This document shows positions 8,544-17,692 of a DNA stretch of 64,000 nt, piece after piece (position 1 is the first letter of the stretch; every line of letters starts with the position of its first letter). The stretch comes from Flavobacteriales bacterium (GTDB lineage Bacteria; Bacteroidota; Bacteroidia; Flavobacteriales_D; Sanyastnellaceae). The stretch is from NCBI GenBank assembly GCA_947456965.1, contig CANGTU010000001.1:62001-126000 (forward strand), written 5' to 3'. The translations under genes and the position numbers were made by a program. Under the pieces are notes generated by a model. That model did no database searches, was not told where the DNA came from, and saw nothing but the letters and a program-made list of their open reading frames with translations.

Positions 8544-10058
8544 ATGAAACTTCTTTTATTCACCTTGTCGCTTGCGTTATCACTCAAAGGCGCCGCCCAG
8601 CTTATGGTTGATACGGTTTCCAATCCTGTGGCGTCCATCGAGGACATCTTTATCGGTAATGGTGTATTTACTTCCGGACTCGTATTCAGCGGTACCAATG
8701 ACCAGTTCGGACTGTTTGACGGGTCGGCATCCAATATCGGCCTCAATGCCGGTGTAGTCATTTCCACCGGCGCCGTCCTGAATGCGATGATTGACAATGG
8801 GTCCTTTCCAACGCTCAACAATGGCGGCGACGTTGATCTGGAATCCATCACGGGTTACCAGACTTTTGATCTGGGCTCTATGGAGTTTGATTTCCTGGCG
8901 ACCGGCGACTCCATGAGCTTTCAGTTTGTATTCGCTTCTGATGAATACCCTGAGTGGGTGGGGAGTTCCTTCAATGATGTATTCGGCTTCTTTGTGAGTG
9001 GCCCGGGCATTGAAGGTCCGTTTACCAATGCCGCCGTGAACATTGCTGTGGTGCCGGGCACCGGAGATATCATCTCCATCAATACCATCAATGCGACAAC
9101 GAATCCGGATTACTACATCGAGAATGTCAACTTCGAAACGCACTTCTGTGATGGGTACACCACAGTCATGGTGGCAGCTATCGGACAGTTGCAGATCGGA
9201 GAGTCCTATCACATGAAGATTGCCATAACCGATGTATCCGACTCGGCGCTCGACTCGTGGGTATTTCTGGGCGGCGAGAGCTTTTCTCAATTTTGTACGG
9301 TCAGTCTGCTGGAAGAGCAGGAGCGGGGATCGGTCGTATGCATGGTCAGTCATATTGAAGCCATGGCTGTGCTTCCCGATGCTTGCGGCACCGTCCAGCT
9401 CACCAACACTTCAGACATGAACGCGCCTTATACATCAGCCTACTACACCATGGGCGATGGTAACTCGGTTCCAGCGGAATTTGGTACACAATACTATTCC
9501 TACTCAGAGCCCGGCGAGTATGAGATCTGGCTGGTTTACGAAGTGAATCAATTCAGGTCGAAGGCCTATGTGGCAACTGTTCAGGTGGAAGTTGCCCTGC
9601 CTGCTCCGTTTATTGCCGAAGTGGCTGGTGTTCTCACTATCATCAACTATGACGATGTGAATCCGCTTCCGTCGTTTCAATGGTACCTCGATGGAATGCC
9701 GATAGAAGGAGCCACGGGAACCTCGGTCATTCTGTCTGGCGCAGGTGTGTTTTCGGTCATAGTCATGGACGACTGTCCAGTACAGAGCAACATTTTTATT
9801 GTGGTGGGTGTGGAGGAACAGGCTTCTTCCGCACTCGTTCTCTATCCGAATCCTGTTGAAGGCCCGCTGACCCTTCGCTGGAGTGGTGTTCCCGCGCAGT
9901 TCCGCGTGATGAATCAATTGGGGCAAGTGGTCGCGGCGGGTTCACTGGGCAACACACCGGTCGTGCTTCCTGATCTTCCCGCTGGGATGTACCATGTGGT
10001 GGTGCACGATGCTGAAGGCGTTATGAGCACCTCCAAGTCCATCATTTCGCTGAACTGA
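8544..10058 (+). CDS. T9SS cargo protein with choice-of-anchor L domain
   Basis: Secreted protein of about 504 residues. I start at the ATG at 8544, not the TTG six bases earlier, giving MKLLLF and a clean signal peptide ending near KGAAQ. Residues about 25-250 match the choice-of-anchor L domain: GLNAGVVISTG, FDLGSMEFDF, SFQFVFASDEYPEWV, NDVFGFFVSGPG, HMKIAITDVSDSALDSWVFL. A PKD/Ig-like region follows (YTMGDGN...YSYSEPGEYEIWLVYE), then a second Ig-like stretch, and the C-terminus is a T9SS type A sorting domain (ALVLYPNPVEGPLTL ... LPAGMYHVVVHDAEG). So it should cross the outer membrane by T9SS and be attached to the surface or released. A palindrome (ATCCGG-TTAT-CCGGAT, 10058-10073) overlaps the stop but has no T run. 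Specific function unknown; adhesion or matrix role is inference. Confidence 0.88.
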   Translation: MKLLLFTLSLALSLKGAAQLMVDTVSNPVASIEDIFIGNGVFTSGLVFSGTNDQFGLFDGSASNIGLNAGVVISTGAVLNAMIDNGSFPTLNNGGDVDLESITGYQTFDLGSMEFDFLATGDSMSFQFVFASDEYPEWVGSSFNDVFGFFVSGPGIEGPFTNAAVNIAVVPGTGDIISINTINATTNPDYYIENVNFETHFCDGYTTVMVAAIGQLQIGESYHMKIAITDVSDSALDSWVFLGGESFSQFCTVSLLEEQERGSVVCMVSHIEAMAVLPDACGTVQLTNTSDMNAPYTSAYYTMGDGNSVPAEFGTQYYSYSEPGEYEIWLVYEVNQFRSKAYVATVQVEVALPAPFIAEVAGVLTIINYDDVNPLPSFQWYLDGMPIEGATGTSVILSGAGVFSVIVMDDCPVQSNIFIVVGVEEQASSALVLYPNPVEGPLTLRWSGVPAQFRVMNQLGQVVAAGSLGNTPVVLPDLPAGMYHVVVHDAEGVMSTSKSIISLN

Positions 10059-10107
10059 TCCGGTTATCCGGATGGGTTGTGTAATTTAAATGCTCAAATA
10101 AATAAAT

Positions 10108-11097
10108 ATGAAAAAAACAATTACCGCACTTATGGTTACAGCCGGCCTCTGGGTGAATGCTCAGGACCTGCCGTATACTTTCACAACTACGACAGCAGTT
10201 TACCAGGAGTTCAGTGACGGAATCTCCATCAACCAGGGCCAGACATGGGATGACCCGGAATGGGTAGTGCCCATCGGCTTTGACTTTCAATACATGGATT
10301 TGACGTTCAACTCGCTTTTCTTCGGTGGCCTTGACGGATACGGCGGTGAACTGCTGCTGGGCGATGTTAATGGCACTTCTTTCCAGCAGTTGATGCCGTA
10401 CTTCCAGGATCTGGTGGATGGCGGATTTTTCGATGAGACGCCATCCGAAAGCCCGGTGAGCTATCGCGTCACCGGACAACCTGGAAGCCGGGTATTCTGG
10501 CTTCAGTGGTCGAATGTGGCCTTTTACAACGAAGATCCTCCCCATCCCATGAGGATTAACTTCCAGCTTCGCTTGTATGAGGGATCCAACATCATCCATT
10601 TTCATTATGGCCCCAATGCTAACCTCGACGACACGGTGATCCAGGATTACAACGGGATCGTCATCGGCATGTCGAAAAATATGGATTTCAACGAGTTAAC
10701 TGCGGAAGCCATCTGGGCGCTCTCCGGCACACCGGAGAATCCAACCCCCGTTGCCTATACAACACTGGAGAATTTCTATTCGGGAACCCATCTGACCACC
10801 TCACCTTCGCCGAACACACAATACGTGTTTGACCCTGCAATGGTATCTGTATCTGAGCAAGACAGGGAAGACGTCAAGGTATATCCTACGGCAGTCATCG
10901 GCAACCTGAACGTTGTGCTTCCGGGCAATGTACCTGGCAGAATGCGTATCACGGATAACACAGGTCGCCTGCTGGCCGATGAAGCCGTGCGTCCGGGGTA
11001 TCAGCAATTTTCCACGGACCATTGGAGCACCGGACATTATATCGTGACGGTGCAAACCGCTGACCGGATGCAAACGATCCGCGTGGTGAAGTACTGA
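10108..11097 (+). CDS. Secreted T9SS type A sorting-domain protein
   Basis: A 329-residue exported protein. Signal peptide: MKKTITALMVTAGLWVNAQ. The middle (about 20-235) has no catalytic motif I can name; it is rich in aromatic and acidic residues and contains a beta-sandwich-like pattern (VFWLQWSNVAFYNE, INFQLRLYEGSNIIHFHYGP) often seen in Bacteroidota surface proteins with the same 'anchored' layout. The last 75 residues are a T9SS type A domain (VKVYPTAVIGNLNVVLPG ... HYIVTVQTADRMQTIRVVKY). It follows the choice-of-anchor L gene by 49 bases on the same strand and may be cotranscribed; a strong intrinsic terminator sits just after it at 11117-11160. Role unknown. Confidence 0.85.
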   Translation: MKKTITALMVTAGLWVNAQDLPYTFTTTTAVYQEFSDGISINQGQTWDDPEWVVPIGFDFQYMDLTFNSLFFGGLDGYGGELLLGDVNGTSFQQLMPYFQDLVDGGFFDETPSESPVSYRVTGQPGSRVFWLQWSNVAFYNEDPPHPMRINFQLRLYEGSNIIHFHYGPNANLDDTVIQDYNGIVIGMSKNMDFNELTAEAIWALSGTPENPTPVAYTTLENFYSGTHLTTSPSPNTQYVFDPAMVSVSEQDREDVKVYPTAVIGNLNVVLPGNVPGRMRITDNTGRLLADEAVRPGYQQFSTDHWSTGHYIVTVQTADRMQTIRVVKY

Positions 11098-11116
11098 GCC
11101 ACCGGCAGTGTCCTGG

Positions 11117-11160
11117 AAATCCCGCGTCTGGTTTCAATCCGGATGCGGGATTTCTCTTTT
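11117..11160 (+). terminator. Intrinsic terminator
   Basis: Stem AAATCCCGCGTCTGG (11117-11131) pairs with CCGGATGCGGGATTT (11139-11153) with two G-U pairs and a seven-base loop, followed by CTCTTTT. It closes the two-gene T9SS cargo unit and separates it from the glycosyltransferase pair. Confidence 0.85.
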
Positions 11161-11219
11161 CCATGCTACGCGGTGTGCGCCTTACTTTTACGGCCAGCCC
11201 GCCCGGCTGTGCCTGTACT

Positions 11220-11948
11220 ATGACCGAATGCTGCGTTGTTGTTCCCTGCTTTAATGAAGCAGATCGCTTGCTCTCCGGAGAGTTCATGGCTTTCGTTCAG
11301 TCCTATCCGCAGTATCGGTTCCTGTTTGTAAATGACGGCAGCACCGATCATACCGCTGCTCTGCTGGAGCGGATATGCGGTGCATCTGATCGCATGCACT
11401 GGATGAGTCTCACACAAAACAGCGGTAAGGCAGCTGCAGTGCGCAAAGGCTTGCTCGAAGCGGTGGAGCGCTATGCCTCTCCCTATGTGGCCTTTCTTGA
11501 TGCTGACCTCGCAATACCACTGGACGAATTGCACAGGATATGTTCGCTTGTTATATCCGATCCCGATATTCAGTTTGCCTTCATGTCGAAAGTACCGCGC
11601 AAGGGAGCCGTGGATCTTCCTGTGAAGCGCTATCTGATGGGTAGGACGCTGGCGTTGATGACTCGCATGAGTCTGCGCCTGCCCGTATACGATACCCAGT
11701 GTGGATGCAAGGTTATCCGCCGCGATCTGGTCAGCATAGTGATGGGCGAATCCTTCATCAGTCCGTGGCTCTTCGATATTGAGATGTTCCATCGGCTCAT
11801 CCGGCGCTTTGGTCGCGACTGGTTTGCCCGGCACGCACGCGAGGTGCCTCTGGAGCGTTTGGTGGAGCGAGGCGGCTCTCGCATTTCAGGACGTCATCTG
11901 CTGAAGCTTCCCCTCGAACTCTGGTCCATTCATCGAACCTATTCCTGA
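11220..11948 (+). CDS. GT2 glycosyltransferase, dolichyl/undecaprenyl-phosphate sugar synthase type
   Basis: Family 2 glycosyltransferase of 242 residues. I use the ATG at 11220, so the protein begins with MTECCVVVPCFNEADRL; the upstream ATG at 11163 lies on the tail of the preceding terminator. Motifs: VPCFNEA (nucleotide binding), VNDGSTD, NSGKAAAVRKGL, FLDADLAIP (DxD), and the later QCGCKVIRRD and FDIEM. This spacing is typical of enzymes that move a sugar from a nucleotide sugar to a polyprenyl phosphate. No C-terminal membrane helices are present. The next gene, four bases on, is a YfhO-like polytopic protein of the class that uses lipid-linked sugars, so the two plausibly act in series in glycosylation of envelope material. 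The actual sugar is unknown. Confidence 0.85.
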   Translation: MTECCVVVPCFNEADRLLSGEFMAFVQSYPQYRFLFVNDGSTDHTAALLERICGASDRMHWMSLTQNSGKAAAVRKGLLEAVERYASPYVAFLDADLAIPLDELHRICSLVISDPDIQFAFMSKVPRKGAVDLPVKRYLMGRTLALMTRMSLRLPVYDTQCGCKVIRRDLVSIVMGESFISPWLFDIEMFHRLIRRFGRDWFARHAREVPLERLVERGGSRISGRHLLKLPLELWSIHRTYS

Positions 11949-11951
11949 CCA

Positions 11952-14081
11952 ATGGGATTCCTGAAGCGGTTCAGTCGCATACCGGATCGTATCCGATATC
12001 CACTGCTGCTTGTTGCGCTCATTCTTCTCGCTATCTATCCTTTCAGCTTCTTTCTTTTCATTCCCAAGTGGGATACCATCATAGGTTATCTGCCCTATCG
12101 GTATTTTATTGGTGATTACCTCCACCACGGGCATCTGCCCCTGTGGAGTCCGTTTCAGCGCATGGGCTATCCCGGGTATGCCGATTTACAGAGTGGTGCC
12201 TGGTATCCGGTCTTATGGTTCCTGCTTCTGTTTGGCAAATACACCATTACCTCGATCATGTGCGAGGTCATCCTGACTTTTCTGATTGCGGGGTTGGGTA
12301 TGTACCGGCTCACGCTTGACCTTCTGAATGACCGTCGCATAGCCCTGTGGGCCGGACTGGCCTATTCCCTTTCCGGTTTTATGACCGGCAGCACCCAGTT
12401 GCTTGTATTCCTCATCGGAGCCGCCTGGTTGCCCTGGTGCATCTGGTCTTTCAGGCGATGGTTGCGTTACGCCCGGTGGAGCCATGCGCTTGCAGCGATG
12501 GGATTTGCAGGTATGAATATCACGGGCGCCAGTCCGGCCTTTACCATCATCCTGATTTATATCCTCACGGGCATGGGGCTCATTTATGCATGGCGTCAAC
12601 GCGCCTCCTCGGGCTGGTGGAAGCGGTTGATCCCACAATCATTCGCTGCACTGATTTTCCTGGGGGCACTGCTCGCTCCGCTGATCTGCTCGTACCTCGA
12701 TTTCGCTCCATACTTCAATCGGGCGGGCAAGCTTCCCATGACATCCATTGCACTCAACCCGTTCACGTGGCCCAACTACATTTCATTCCTTCTTCCCTAC
12801 ACGGTTATTTCCCATACCGATTGGTTTGCGTCCACCGATCTTTCCCTTCGCAATGCCTATATCGGAGTAGCCGGCTTGTGCGGCATCTGGGGAGCTACGC
12901 GGGCCGGAGCGGGCCGGAGCGGACTGCGCTTCATACTGCTGGCATGCGCGGCTTCATCACTTGTACTCGCCCTCGGCAATGAAACCCCGATATATAAGCT
13001 CGTTTATCATCTGCCGGGCTTTGGGCTATTTCGTCATCCTTCCTTTTTCCGCATTTATGCCATTCTCTGTTTGCTTCTTCTCGCCGCGCTGGGCTGGAAG
13101 GCTTATCTGCTGGAAGGTGCAGGAAGCGTCTCTTTGAGAAGGGGGGTGATCGTGCTGTTGCTCCTGGTGGGGGTAGCGGGCATCATCGCTGGAGCCAGTA
13201 CTTCATTTGGCCAGGTGTACGATCAGGTTCGTGAAGTGCTCAGCGGGCGGGAGTTTCTCACCAGTCCGCCTGGGAGTCACGTATTGCTCAACGCGCTGTT
13301 TGTGCTCCTTCTTTTCGCAGTTACCTACCTGTCAATGATCCGCTTCCGATGGTCGCTCTTTACCGCTCTGCTTGTATTCACCGCGGTTGATCTGATGGTG
13401 CAGACCAGTCTGACCGCCCGCACCACCATGGTCTATCCCATCACCTATGCCGATGCCCGCACGTACTTCAATAACTTACCGGCGGAGCACGACCAGACCT
13501 ACAACAGCACTGCCATGAAGCAGCTCGACGATCGGCAGGGTCTGCGATCTGCGCCCGGCTTTGAACTCAATCTTGCTACGTTCAACAAGGTACCCAGTAT
13601 AGTGGGAGAGAATCCACTGCGGTTCCGTCGGTTTGATCTGCTTCAGCATACCCCGGTCATGGATCTCGCCCTTGAGAATCCTGTCATGTATGTCCCCACG
13701 CAATCCAAACTCCCGATCGACTCGGTATCACCGGGTTTGCTGTGGAGTCCGGTTGGCTGCATCGGTTCACCGCTGATGCAGCTCGATTCCGTGGTAATCG
13801 GCTACAACACGTTCTCCGGGCGGGTCTGTAATTCATCCGGTACCGGGCAGTATCTTATACTCAACCAGAATTATCACCACCTCTGGACGGCATCACTGGA
13901 TGGCATGCCTTTGCAAGTCGGACGAATCAATGAGCTCGTGATGGGTGCCATCATTCCCGCTGGAGCATCCGGTGAGGTCGAGTTCCGCTACCGCTCGCCT
14001 GCATTGCTGCCTTGCATCGTTCTGAGTGTATTGTCGTGGTTGTTGGCACTCGCACTCATGATCCGTATAAGGCAAACATGA
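11952..14081 (+). CDS. YfhO-family polytopic membrane protein (GT-C-like)
   Basis: A 709-residue inner-membrane protein. Multiple hydrophobic helices run from about 18 to 475, a soluble periplasmic beta-rich region covers about 480-680, and a last helix (LLPCIVLSVLSWLLALALMI) closes the protein. The first loop contains PLWSPFQRMGYPGYADLQSG, the usual signature of YfhO/GT-C proteins (acidic and aromatic residues after helix 1). YfhO proteins in Firmicutes help decorate lipoteichoic acid with sugars from lipid-linked donors. Four bases after the GT2 gene, so surely cotranscribed. A short tandem GGGCCGGAGC duplication occurs near 12901-12921 inside the frame without disrupting it. The acceptor here is unknown. 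Confidence 0.8.
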   Translation: MGFLKRFSRIPDRIRYPLLLVALILLAIYPFSFFLFIPKWDTIIGYLPYRYFIGDYLHHGHLPLWSPFQRMGYPGYADLQSGAWYPVLWFLLLFGKYTITSIMCEVILTFLIAGLGMYRLTLDLLNDRRIALWAGLAYSLSGFMTGSTQLLVFLIGAAWLPWCIWSFRRWLRYARWSHALAAMGFAGMNITGASPAFTIILIYILTGMGLIYAWRQRASSGWWKRLIPQSFAALIFLGALLAPLICSYLDFAPYFNRAGKLPMTSIALNPFTWPNYISFLLPYTVISHTDWFASTDLSLRNAYIGVAGLCGIWGATRAGAGRSGLRFILLACAASSLVLALGNETPIYKLVYHLPGFGLFRHPSFFRIYAILCLLLLAALGWKAYLLEGAGSVSLRRGVIVLLLLVGVAGIIAGASTSFGQVYDQVREVLSGREFLTSPPGSHVLLNALFVLLLFAVTYLSMIRFRWSLFTALLVFTAVDLMVQTSLTARTTMVYPITYADARTYFNNLPAEHDQTYNSTAMKQLDDRQGLRSAPGFELNLATFNKVPSIVGENPLRFRRFDLLQHTPVMDLALENPVMYVPTQSKLPIDSVSPGLLWSPVGCIGSPLMQLDSVVIGYNTFSGRVCNSSGTGQYLILNQNYHHLWTASLDGMPLQVGRINELVMGAIIPAGASGEVEFRYRSPALLPCIVLSVLSWLLALALMIRIRQT

Positions 14082-14089
14082 AACTGCCT

Positions 14090-14097
14090 TACTTTTG
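14090..14097 (+). promoter_or_regulatory. -7 element (TACTTTTG) of metK
   Basis: Exact TAnnTTTG match 32 bases before the metK ATG, just past the end of the YfhO-like gene. The leader between it and the ATG is A-rich (run of eight A) rather than Shine-Dalgarno-like. No SAM riboswitch core is present in this short leader, unlike metH. Confidence 0.5.
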
Positions 14098-14129
14098 GCC
14101 GCACAAAAAAAAGAACACCTCTATCTGCA

Positions 14130-15425
14130 ATGGCCTATCTCTTCACTTCAGAATCGGTTTCCGAAGGACATCCCGACAAGGTTGCCGACCAAATTTCCGA
14201 TGCGCTGATTGATCATTTCCTCGCTTACGATCCCACCTCTAAGGTGGCTTGTGAGACGCTGGTGACCACCGGACAGGTGGTGCTGGCAGGTGAGGTAAAG
14301 TCTGACGCCTATCTCGACGTTCAGGAAATAGCGCGGGAAGTCATCCGCAAGATTGGCTACACCCGCTCCGAGTATATGTTTGAAGCCAACTCATGCGGTA
14401 TCCTCTCTGCGATTCATGAGCAATCTCCGGATATCAATCAGGGAGTGGAGCGCAAAAAGCCGGAAGAGCAGGGCGCCGGTGACCAGGGCATGATGTTCGG
14501 CTATGCCTGCCGTGAAACAGATAACTTTATGCCCCTTCCTCTGGAACTTTCTCATGAGCTCCTTCGGGAACTCGCCGCTATCCGACGCGAGGGCAAGGTT
14601 ATGAAATACCTCCGTCCGGACTCCAAGTCGCAGGTCACCATTGCCTATGACGATCATGGACAGCCCATTCGCATTGATACCATTGTGGTGAGCACCCAGC
14701 ATGATGAGTTTGTCAACCCCAAATCAGAGAAGAAGTCCGATGTGGAGCGCGCTGATCGCCAGATGCTCGACAAGATCCGTCAGGATATCATCCAAATCCT
14801 GATTCCCCGTGTGAGCAAAAAGTTTCCCAAGCGCGTGCAAAAGCTCTTCACGGACTCGATCACCTACCACATCAATCCTACCGGCAAGTTTGTAATCGGT
14901 GGACCTCACGGAGATACCGGGCTCACAGGACGGAAGATCATTGTAGATACCTATGGTGGCAAGGGAGCGCACGGTGGAGGTGCATTCTCCGGAAAAGATC
15001 CATCCAAGGTGGACCGCTCAGCGGCCTATGCCACCCGCCACATTGCCAAAAATCTCGTAGCTGCAGGTGTGTGTGACGAAGCCCTCGTTCAGGTCGCCTA
15101 TGCCATCGGTGTGGCGCGTCCCGTAGGCTTATTCGTGAACACATTCGGCACCTCCAGGGTGAAGTTTACCGATGGCCAGATTGCCGAGCGCATCCTCAAA
15201 ATGGAAGAGTTCGACCTGCGTCCCTATTTCATTGAGAAACGGTTCAACCTGCGCACTCCCATTTACTCTGAAACCGCTGCCTACGGTCACATGGGGCGTG
15301 AGCCGAAGGATGTGGTGAAGGTCTTCAATAAGGGCAAGAAGAATGAACTCAAAGTGAAGGTGCGTCTGTTTCCATGGGAAGACATTACTGCTGCACCTAA
15401 GCTGCGCAAGGCCCTTGGACTCTGA
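14130..15425 (+). CDS. metK: S-adenosylmethionine synthetase
   Basis: Makes SAM from methionine and ATP; cytoplasmic tetramer. 431 residues, the slightly longer Bacteroidota form. Motifs seen: [19 protein letters not shown] near the N-terminus (ATP and methionine binding), [12 protein letters not shown] (the conserved GAGDQG), [24 protein letters not shown] and [19 protein letters not shown] (the P-loop-like GGGAFSGKD). Its product is the ligand of the SAM-I riboswitch upstream of metH, so the window holds both the producer and the sensor of SAM. Followed by a strong terminator-like hairpin at 15449-15479. Confidence 0.97.
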   Translation: MAYLFTSESVSEGHPDKVADQISDALIDHFLAYDPTSKVACETLVTTGQVVLAGEVKSDAYLDVQEIAREVIRKIGYTRSEYMFEANSCGILSAIHEQSPDINQGVERKKPEEQGAGDQGMMFGYACRETDNFMPLPLELSHELLRELAAIRREGKVMKYLRPDSKSQVTIAYDDHGQPIRIDTIVVSTQHDEFVNPKSEKKSDVERADRQMLDKIRQDIIQILIPRVSKKFPKRVQKLFTDSITYHINPTGKFVIGGPHGDTGLTGRKIIVDTYGGKGAHGGGAFSGKDPSKVDRSAAYATRHIAKNLVAAGVCDEALVQVAYAIGVARPVGLFVNTFGTSRVKFTDGQIAERILKMEEFDLRPYFIEKRFNLRTPIYSETAAYGHMGREPKDVVKVFNKGKKNELKVKVRLFPWEDITAAPKLRKALGL

Positions 15426-15441
15426 TCAGTGCACTGGCCAC

Positions 15442-15449
15442 TACATTTG
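15442..15449 (+). promoter_or_regulatory. -7 element (TACATTTG) of the propeller protein gene
   Basis: Exact TAnnTTTG match ending eight bases before the ATG at 15458. A TTG at 15415-15417 is the nearest -33 candidate but at 24 bp it is a little far. If active, the transcript would have almost no leader and would begin inside the hairpin described at 15449-15479. Confidence 0.5.
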
Positions 15450-15479
15450 CGGGACCTATGAGAGGTCCCGCTTTTTTTT
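15449..15479 (+). terminator. Intrinsic terminator of metK, overlapping the next gene's start
   Basis: Perfect nine-bp stem GCGGGACCT / AGGTCCCGC (15449-15457 with 15463-15471), five-base loop ATGAG, then eight T. This is a textbook terminator for metK. The loop contains the ATG of the downstream protein, and the T run encodes two phenylalanines of its signal peptide. Confidence 0.85.
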
Positions 15480-17689
15480 GCCTTTTCGTTGCTGCGGGAT
15501 GGCCCGTGTCGATTCTTCTGTCCCAGTCAGACTCTTCGCATGTGGAGCAATGGCCATCGGCGGGGAAATCAGCCGTGCTCATCGGATCACCCGTTGCATC
15601 GCGGAGTGAGATCCTGCGCACCCTGGCATGGCAGTGGACCCCCCTTGGCCCCCACCAGCAACCCGAAGAGCGCAACCCCGGTGGAAAAGCCATACCCGCA
15701 TATGCTGCAGGGCGAGGCAATGGTACCGGACGTATCAATTACCTTTTCATGCACCCCGAGCAGTCCGGTTATCTCTGGGCGTGCTCACCTACCGGCGGGG
15801 TGTGGCGCACCACGGATGAGGGAGCCACATGGACCGGGGGAGGGACCGACCAACTGGAGATCAGCGGTGTATCCTCTATCGCTGTGGATCGTCGAAACAC
15901 CGACCACTGGGTCATCGCTACAGGTGATGGCGATGACGTCTTCATGTTCACCGATGGAGTTTGGATTACCCGTGATGGAGGGAAGACGTATAAGGATATC
16001 AACGGTCGGCATGAAGGGTACCGCTTGCCATTCGGAGAGCGTGGCGACTTCTACGGTCAGATTGGTGAGATCGGGAGTGCGCCTAACCGGCTCAGAAAAC
16101 TCTTTGTGGCCTCTAATCGTGGACTGTGGGTATCCAGCGGACGGCTTACCTCCTATGGAGTCACGTGGACCAAGGCCGCCGACGGATTGTTCTACGACAT
16201 TCTGTATATCTCGGGTAAAAGGAGAAGAGACGACATCGTGGCGGCAGCAGGAGATCGCCTGGTGATCAGTTTCGATGGCGGCCGCACATGGGAGCAAATG
16301 CCCTCTCCTGAGTATCCCGATGCATCGCGCTTTAAGTTCCTTCGCATCTCGCTCGCCCATTCACCGGAAGATCCAGAGAATGTTTACGCTGCCGTAACCT
16401 GCAGTGAGTCCAATACCCAGAGCCCGATAGGTGAGGGCACACTTCAGGTTTTCAACCTCGACAGCAGGACATGGAGTTTGGTACGGTCGCTTCGCAGCGG
16501 GATGAACAATGTGATTCCCACACGCGCGAGGGCATTTGCCATTTCCCCTGAAAATCCCGATATCCTCTTTTGCGGCAATGTGCAGCCTCTCTACAGGAGC
16601 GCGGACCGAGGCGACACGTTTTCCAGGATTGAAAAGAATCAGATGCATGATGACTGTCACCACATTCTCATCGCACCGGATGGCAAGACTGTTTGGGCCG
16701 CTCACGACGGCGGTGTGAGCAGAAGCACAGATGGAGGCATTCATTTTGAGGCACGCGATCAGGGAATCAGCGCGGCCAATGTCTTCGGGGTATCGGTGGC
16801 GCAATCAGCAGACCCTCAGGTCGCCTATGGCGGCTACGACACAGGAGGCAATTTGCTCCGCGATGGAAAGTGGTGGCATGTGAGTTGGGGCGATGGCTTC
16901 GAAACGATCACCCATCCGTATGACCGAGATATCGTATTCACCACCATGCAAAATGGCACTATCCAGCGGTCCTTGAATGGCATTGACTTCGAGGATCAGG
17001 TGTCACCATCGGGCGCGCGCACGGAGTGGCACACCTGGATCCGCATGCATCCGGTGGTTCATGACCATCTTTATGTGGCCGGGGCCCGCCTGATGCGCTC
17101 TGTGGACCTCGGCGAATCCTGGGAACAACTTATCGAGGTCAATGAACTCGACAGCACCCTCGTAAACGCGTACAAGTTTTTTCTCAGTCCCGACCATCCG
17201 GGTGTTATGTACGTATACATGCTGGATAAGACCCTGATCAGGCCTCAAGTATGGCGCACCTTCAACATCACCGGAGACCGGCCATCGTCCATCCAGTGGG
17301 AAAAAGTCGCCGATCTGCCGATGGAAGGTTGGATTTCCGGTATTTCCGTAGATCCCGATGATCCCCGGCGCTTCTGGCTGCTCTATTCACGCACCGAGGA
17401 ATTCGGAAAGCTCTGGTACTTCAATGGATCCACGTACAGTGATGAAACCGCTAACCTCGGACTCAGCAAATGCGAGAGCATGGTGCTGCAGAAAGGTCCC
17501 GAAAAGCGGCTATACATCGGTTCCAGCTATGGCGTGTTTACACGCCGGCAGGGCGAGTCTCAGTGGACCCTGCTCACCGGACTGCCCGGCACTTGCATCA
17601 AATCGCTCGATATCAATTACACCGCGGGCAAGTTGGTGGCAGGAACCTTTGGACGTGGTATCTGGTGGGGAGATCTCGTGCGCAGGTAG
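15458..17689 (+). CDS. Secreted sortilin/VPS10- or BNR-type beta-propeller protein
   Basis: 743-residue exported protein with a signal peptide (MRGPAFFCLFVAAGWPV...LLSQ). The rest is a propeller-like series with Asp-box-type turns: TGGVWRTTDEGATWT, ITRDGGKTY, ISFDGGRTWEQ, YRSADRGDTFS, SRSTDGGIHFEA, MRSVDLGESWEQ, and a final GTFGRGIWWGDL. This pattern is common in proteins labelled glycosyl hydrolase or VPS10-domain in Bacteroidota and in xyloglucanase-like GH74 modules, but no catalytic pair can be asserted. There is no T9SS sorting domain at the end, so it may stay periplasmic or be released. The start codon lies in the loop of the metK terminator hairpin; no later in-frame start leaves a signal peptide, so I keep this start. 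Convergent with the next gene, three bases apart. Confidence 0.8.
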   Translation: MRGPAFFCLFVAAGWPVSILLSQSDSSHVEQWPSAGKSAVLIGSPVASRSEILRTLAWQWTPLGPHQQPEERNPGGKAIPAYAAGRGNGTGRINYLFMHPEQSGYLWACSPTGGVWRTTDEGATWTGGGTDQLEISGVSSIAVDRRNTDHWVIATGDGDDVFMFTDGVWITRDGGKTYKDINGRHEGYRLPFGERGDFYGQIGEIGSAPNRLRKLFVASNRGLWVSSGRLTSYGVTWTKAADGLFYDILYISGKRRRDDIVAAAGDRLVISFDGGRTWEQMPSPEYPDASRFKFLRISLAHSPEDPENVYAAVTCSESNTQSPIGEGTLQVFNLDSRTWSLVRSLRSGMNNVIPTRARAFAISPENPDILFCGNVQPLYRSADRGDTFSRIEKNQMHDDCHHILIAPDGKTVWAAHDGGVSRSTDGGIHFEARDQGISAANVFGVSVAQSADPQVAYGGYDTGGNLLRDGKWWHVSWGDGFETITHPYDRDIVFTTMQNGTIQRSLNGIDFEDQVSPSGARTEWHTWIRMHPVVHDHLYVAGARLMRSVDLGESWEQLIEVNELDSTLVNAYKFFLSPDHPGVMYVYMLDKTLIRPQVWRTFNITGDRPSSIQWEKVADLPMEGWISGISVDPDDPRRFWLLYSRTEEFGKLWYFNGSTYSDETANLGLSKCESMVLQKGPEKRLYIGSSYGVFTRRQGESQWTLLTGLPGTCIKSLDINYTAGKLVAGTFGRGIWWGDLVRR

Positions 17690-17692
17690 CCG

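Noticed and set aside
10058-10073. Palindrome ATCCGG-TTAT-CCGGAT at the stop of the choice-of-anchor L gene as a terminator
   Set aside because: Six-bp stem with no following T run; the real terminator of the unit is at 11117-11160.
12901-12921. GGGCCGGAGC direct repeat inside the YfhO-like gene
   Set aside because: Two copies only, in frame, in a GC-rich coding stretch; no sign of a mobile element or slippage damage.
14082-14129. SAM riboswitch upstream of metK
   Set aside because: Only 48 bases of leader with none of the S-box core sequences.
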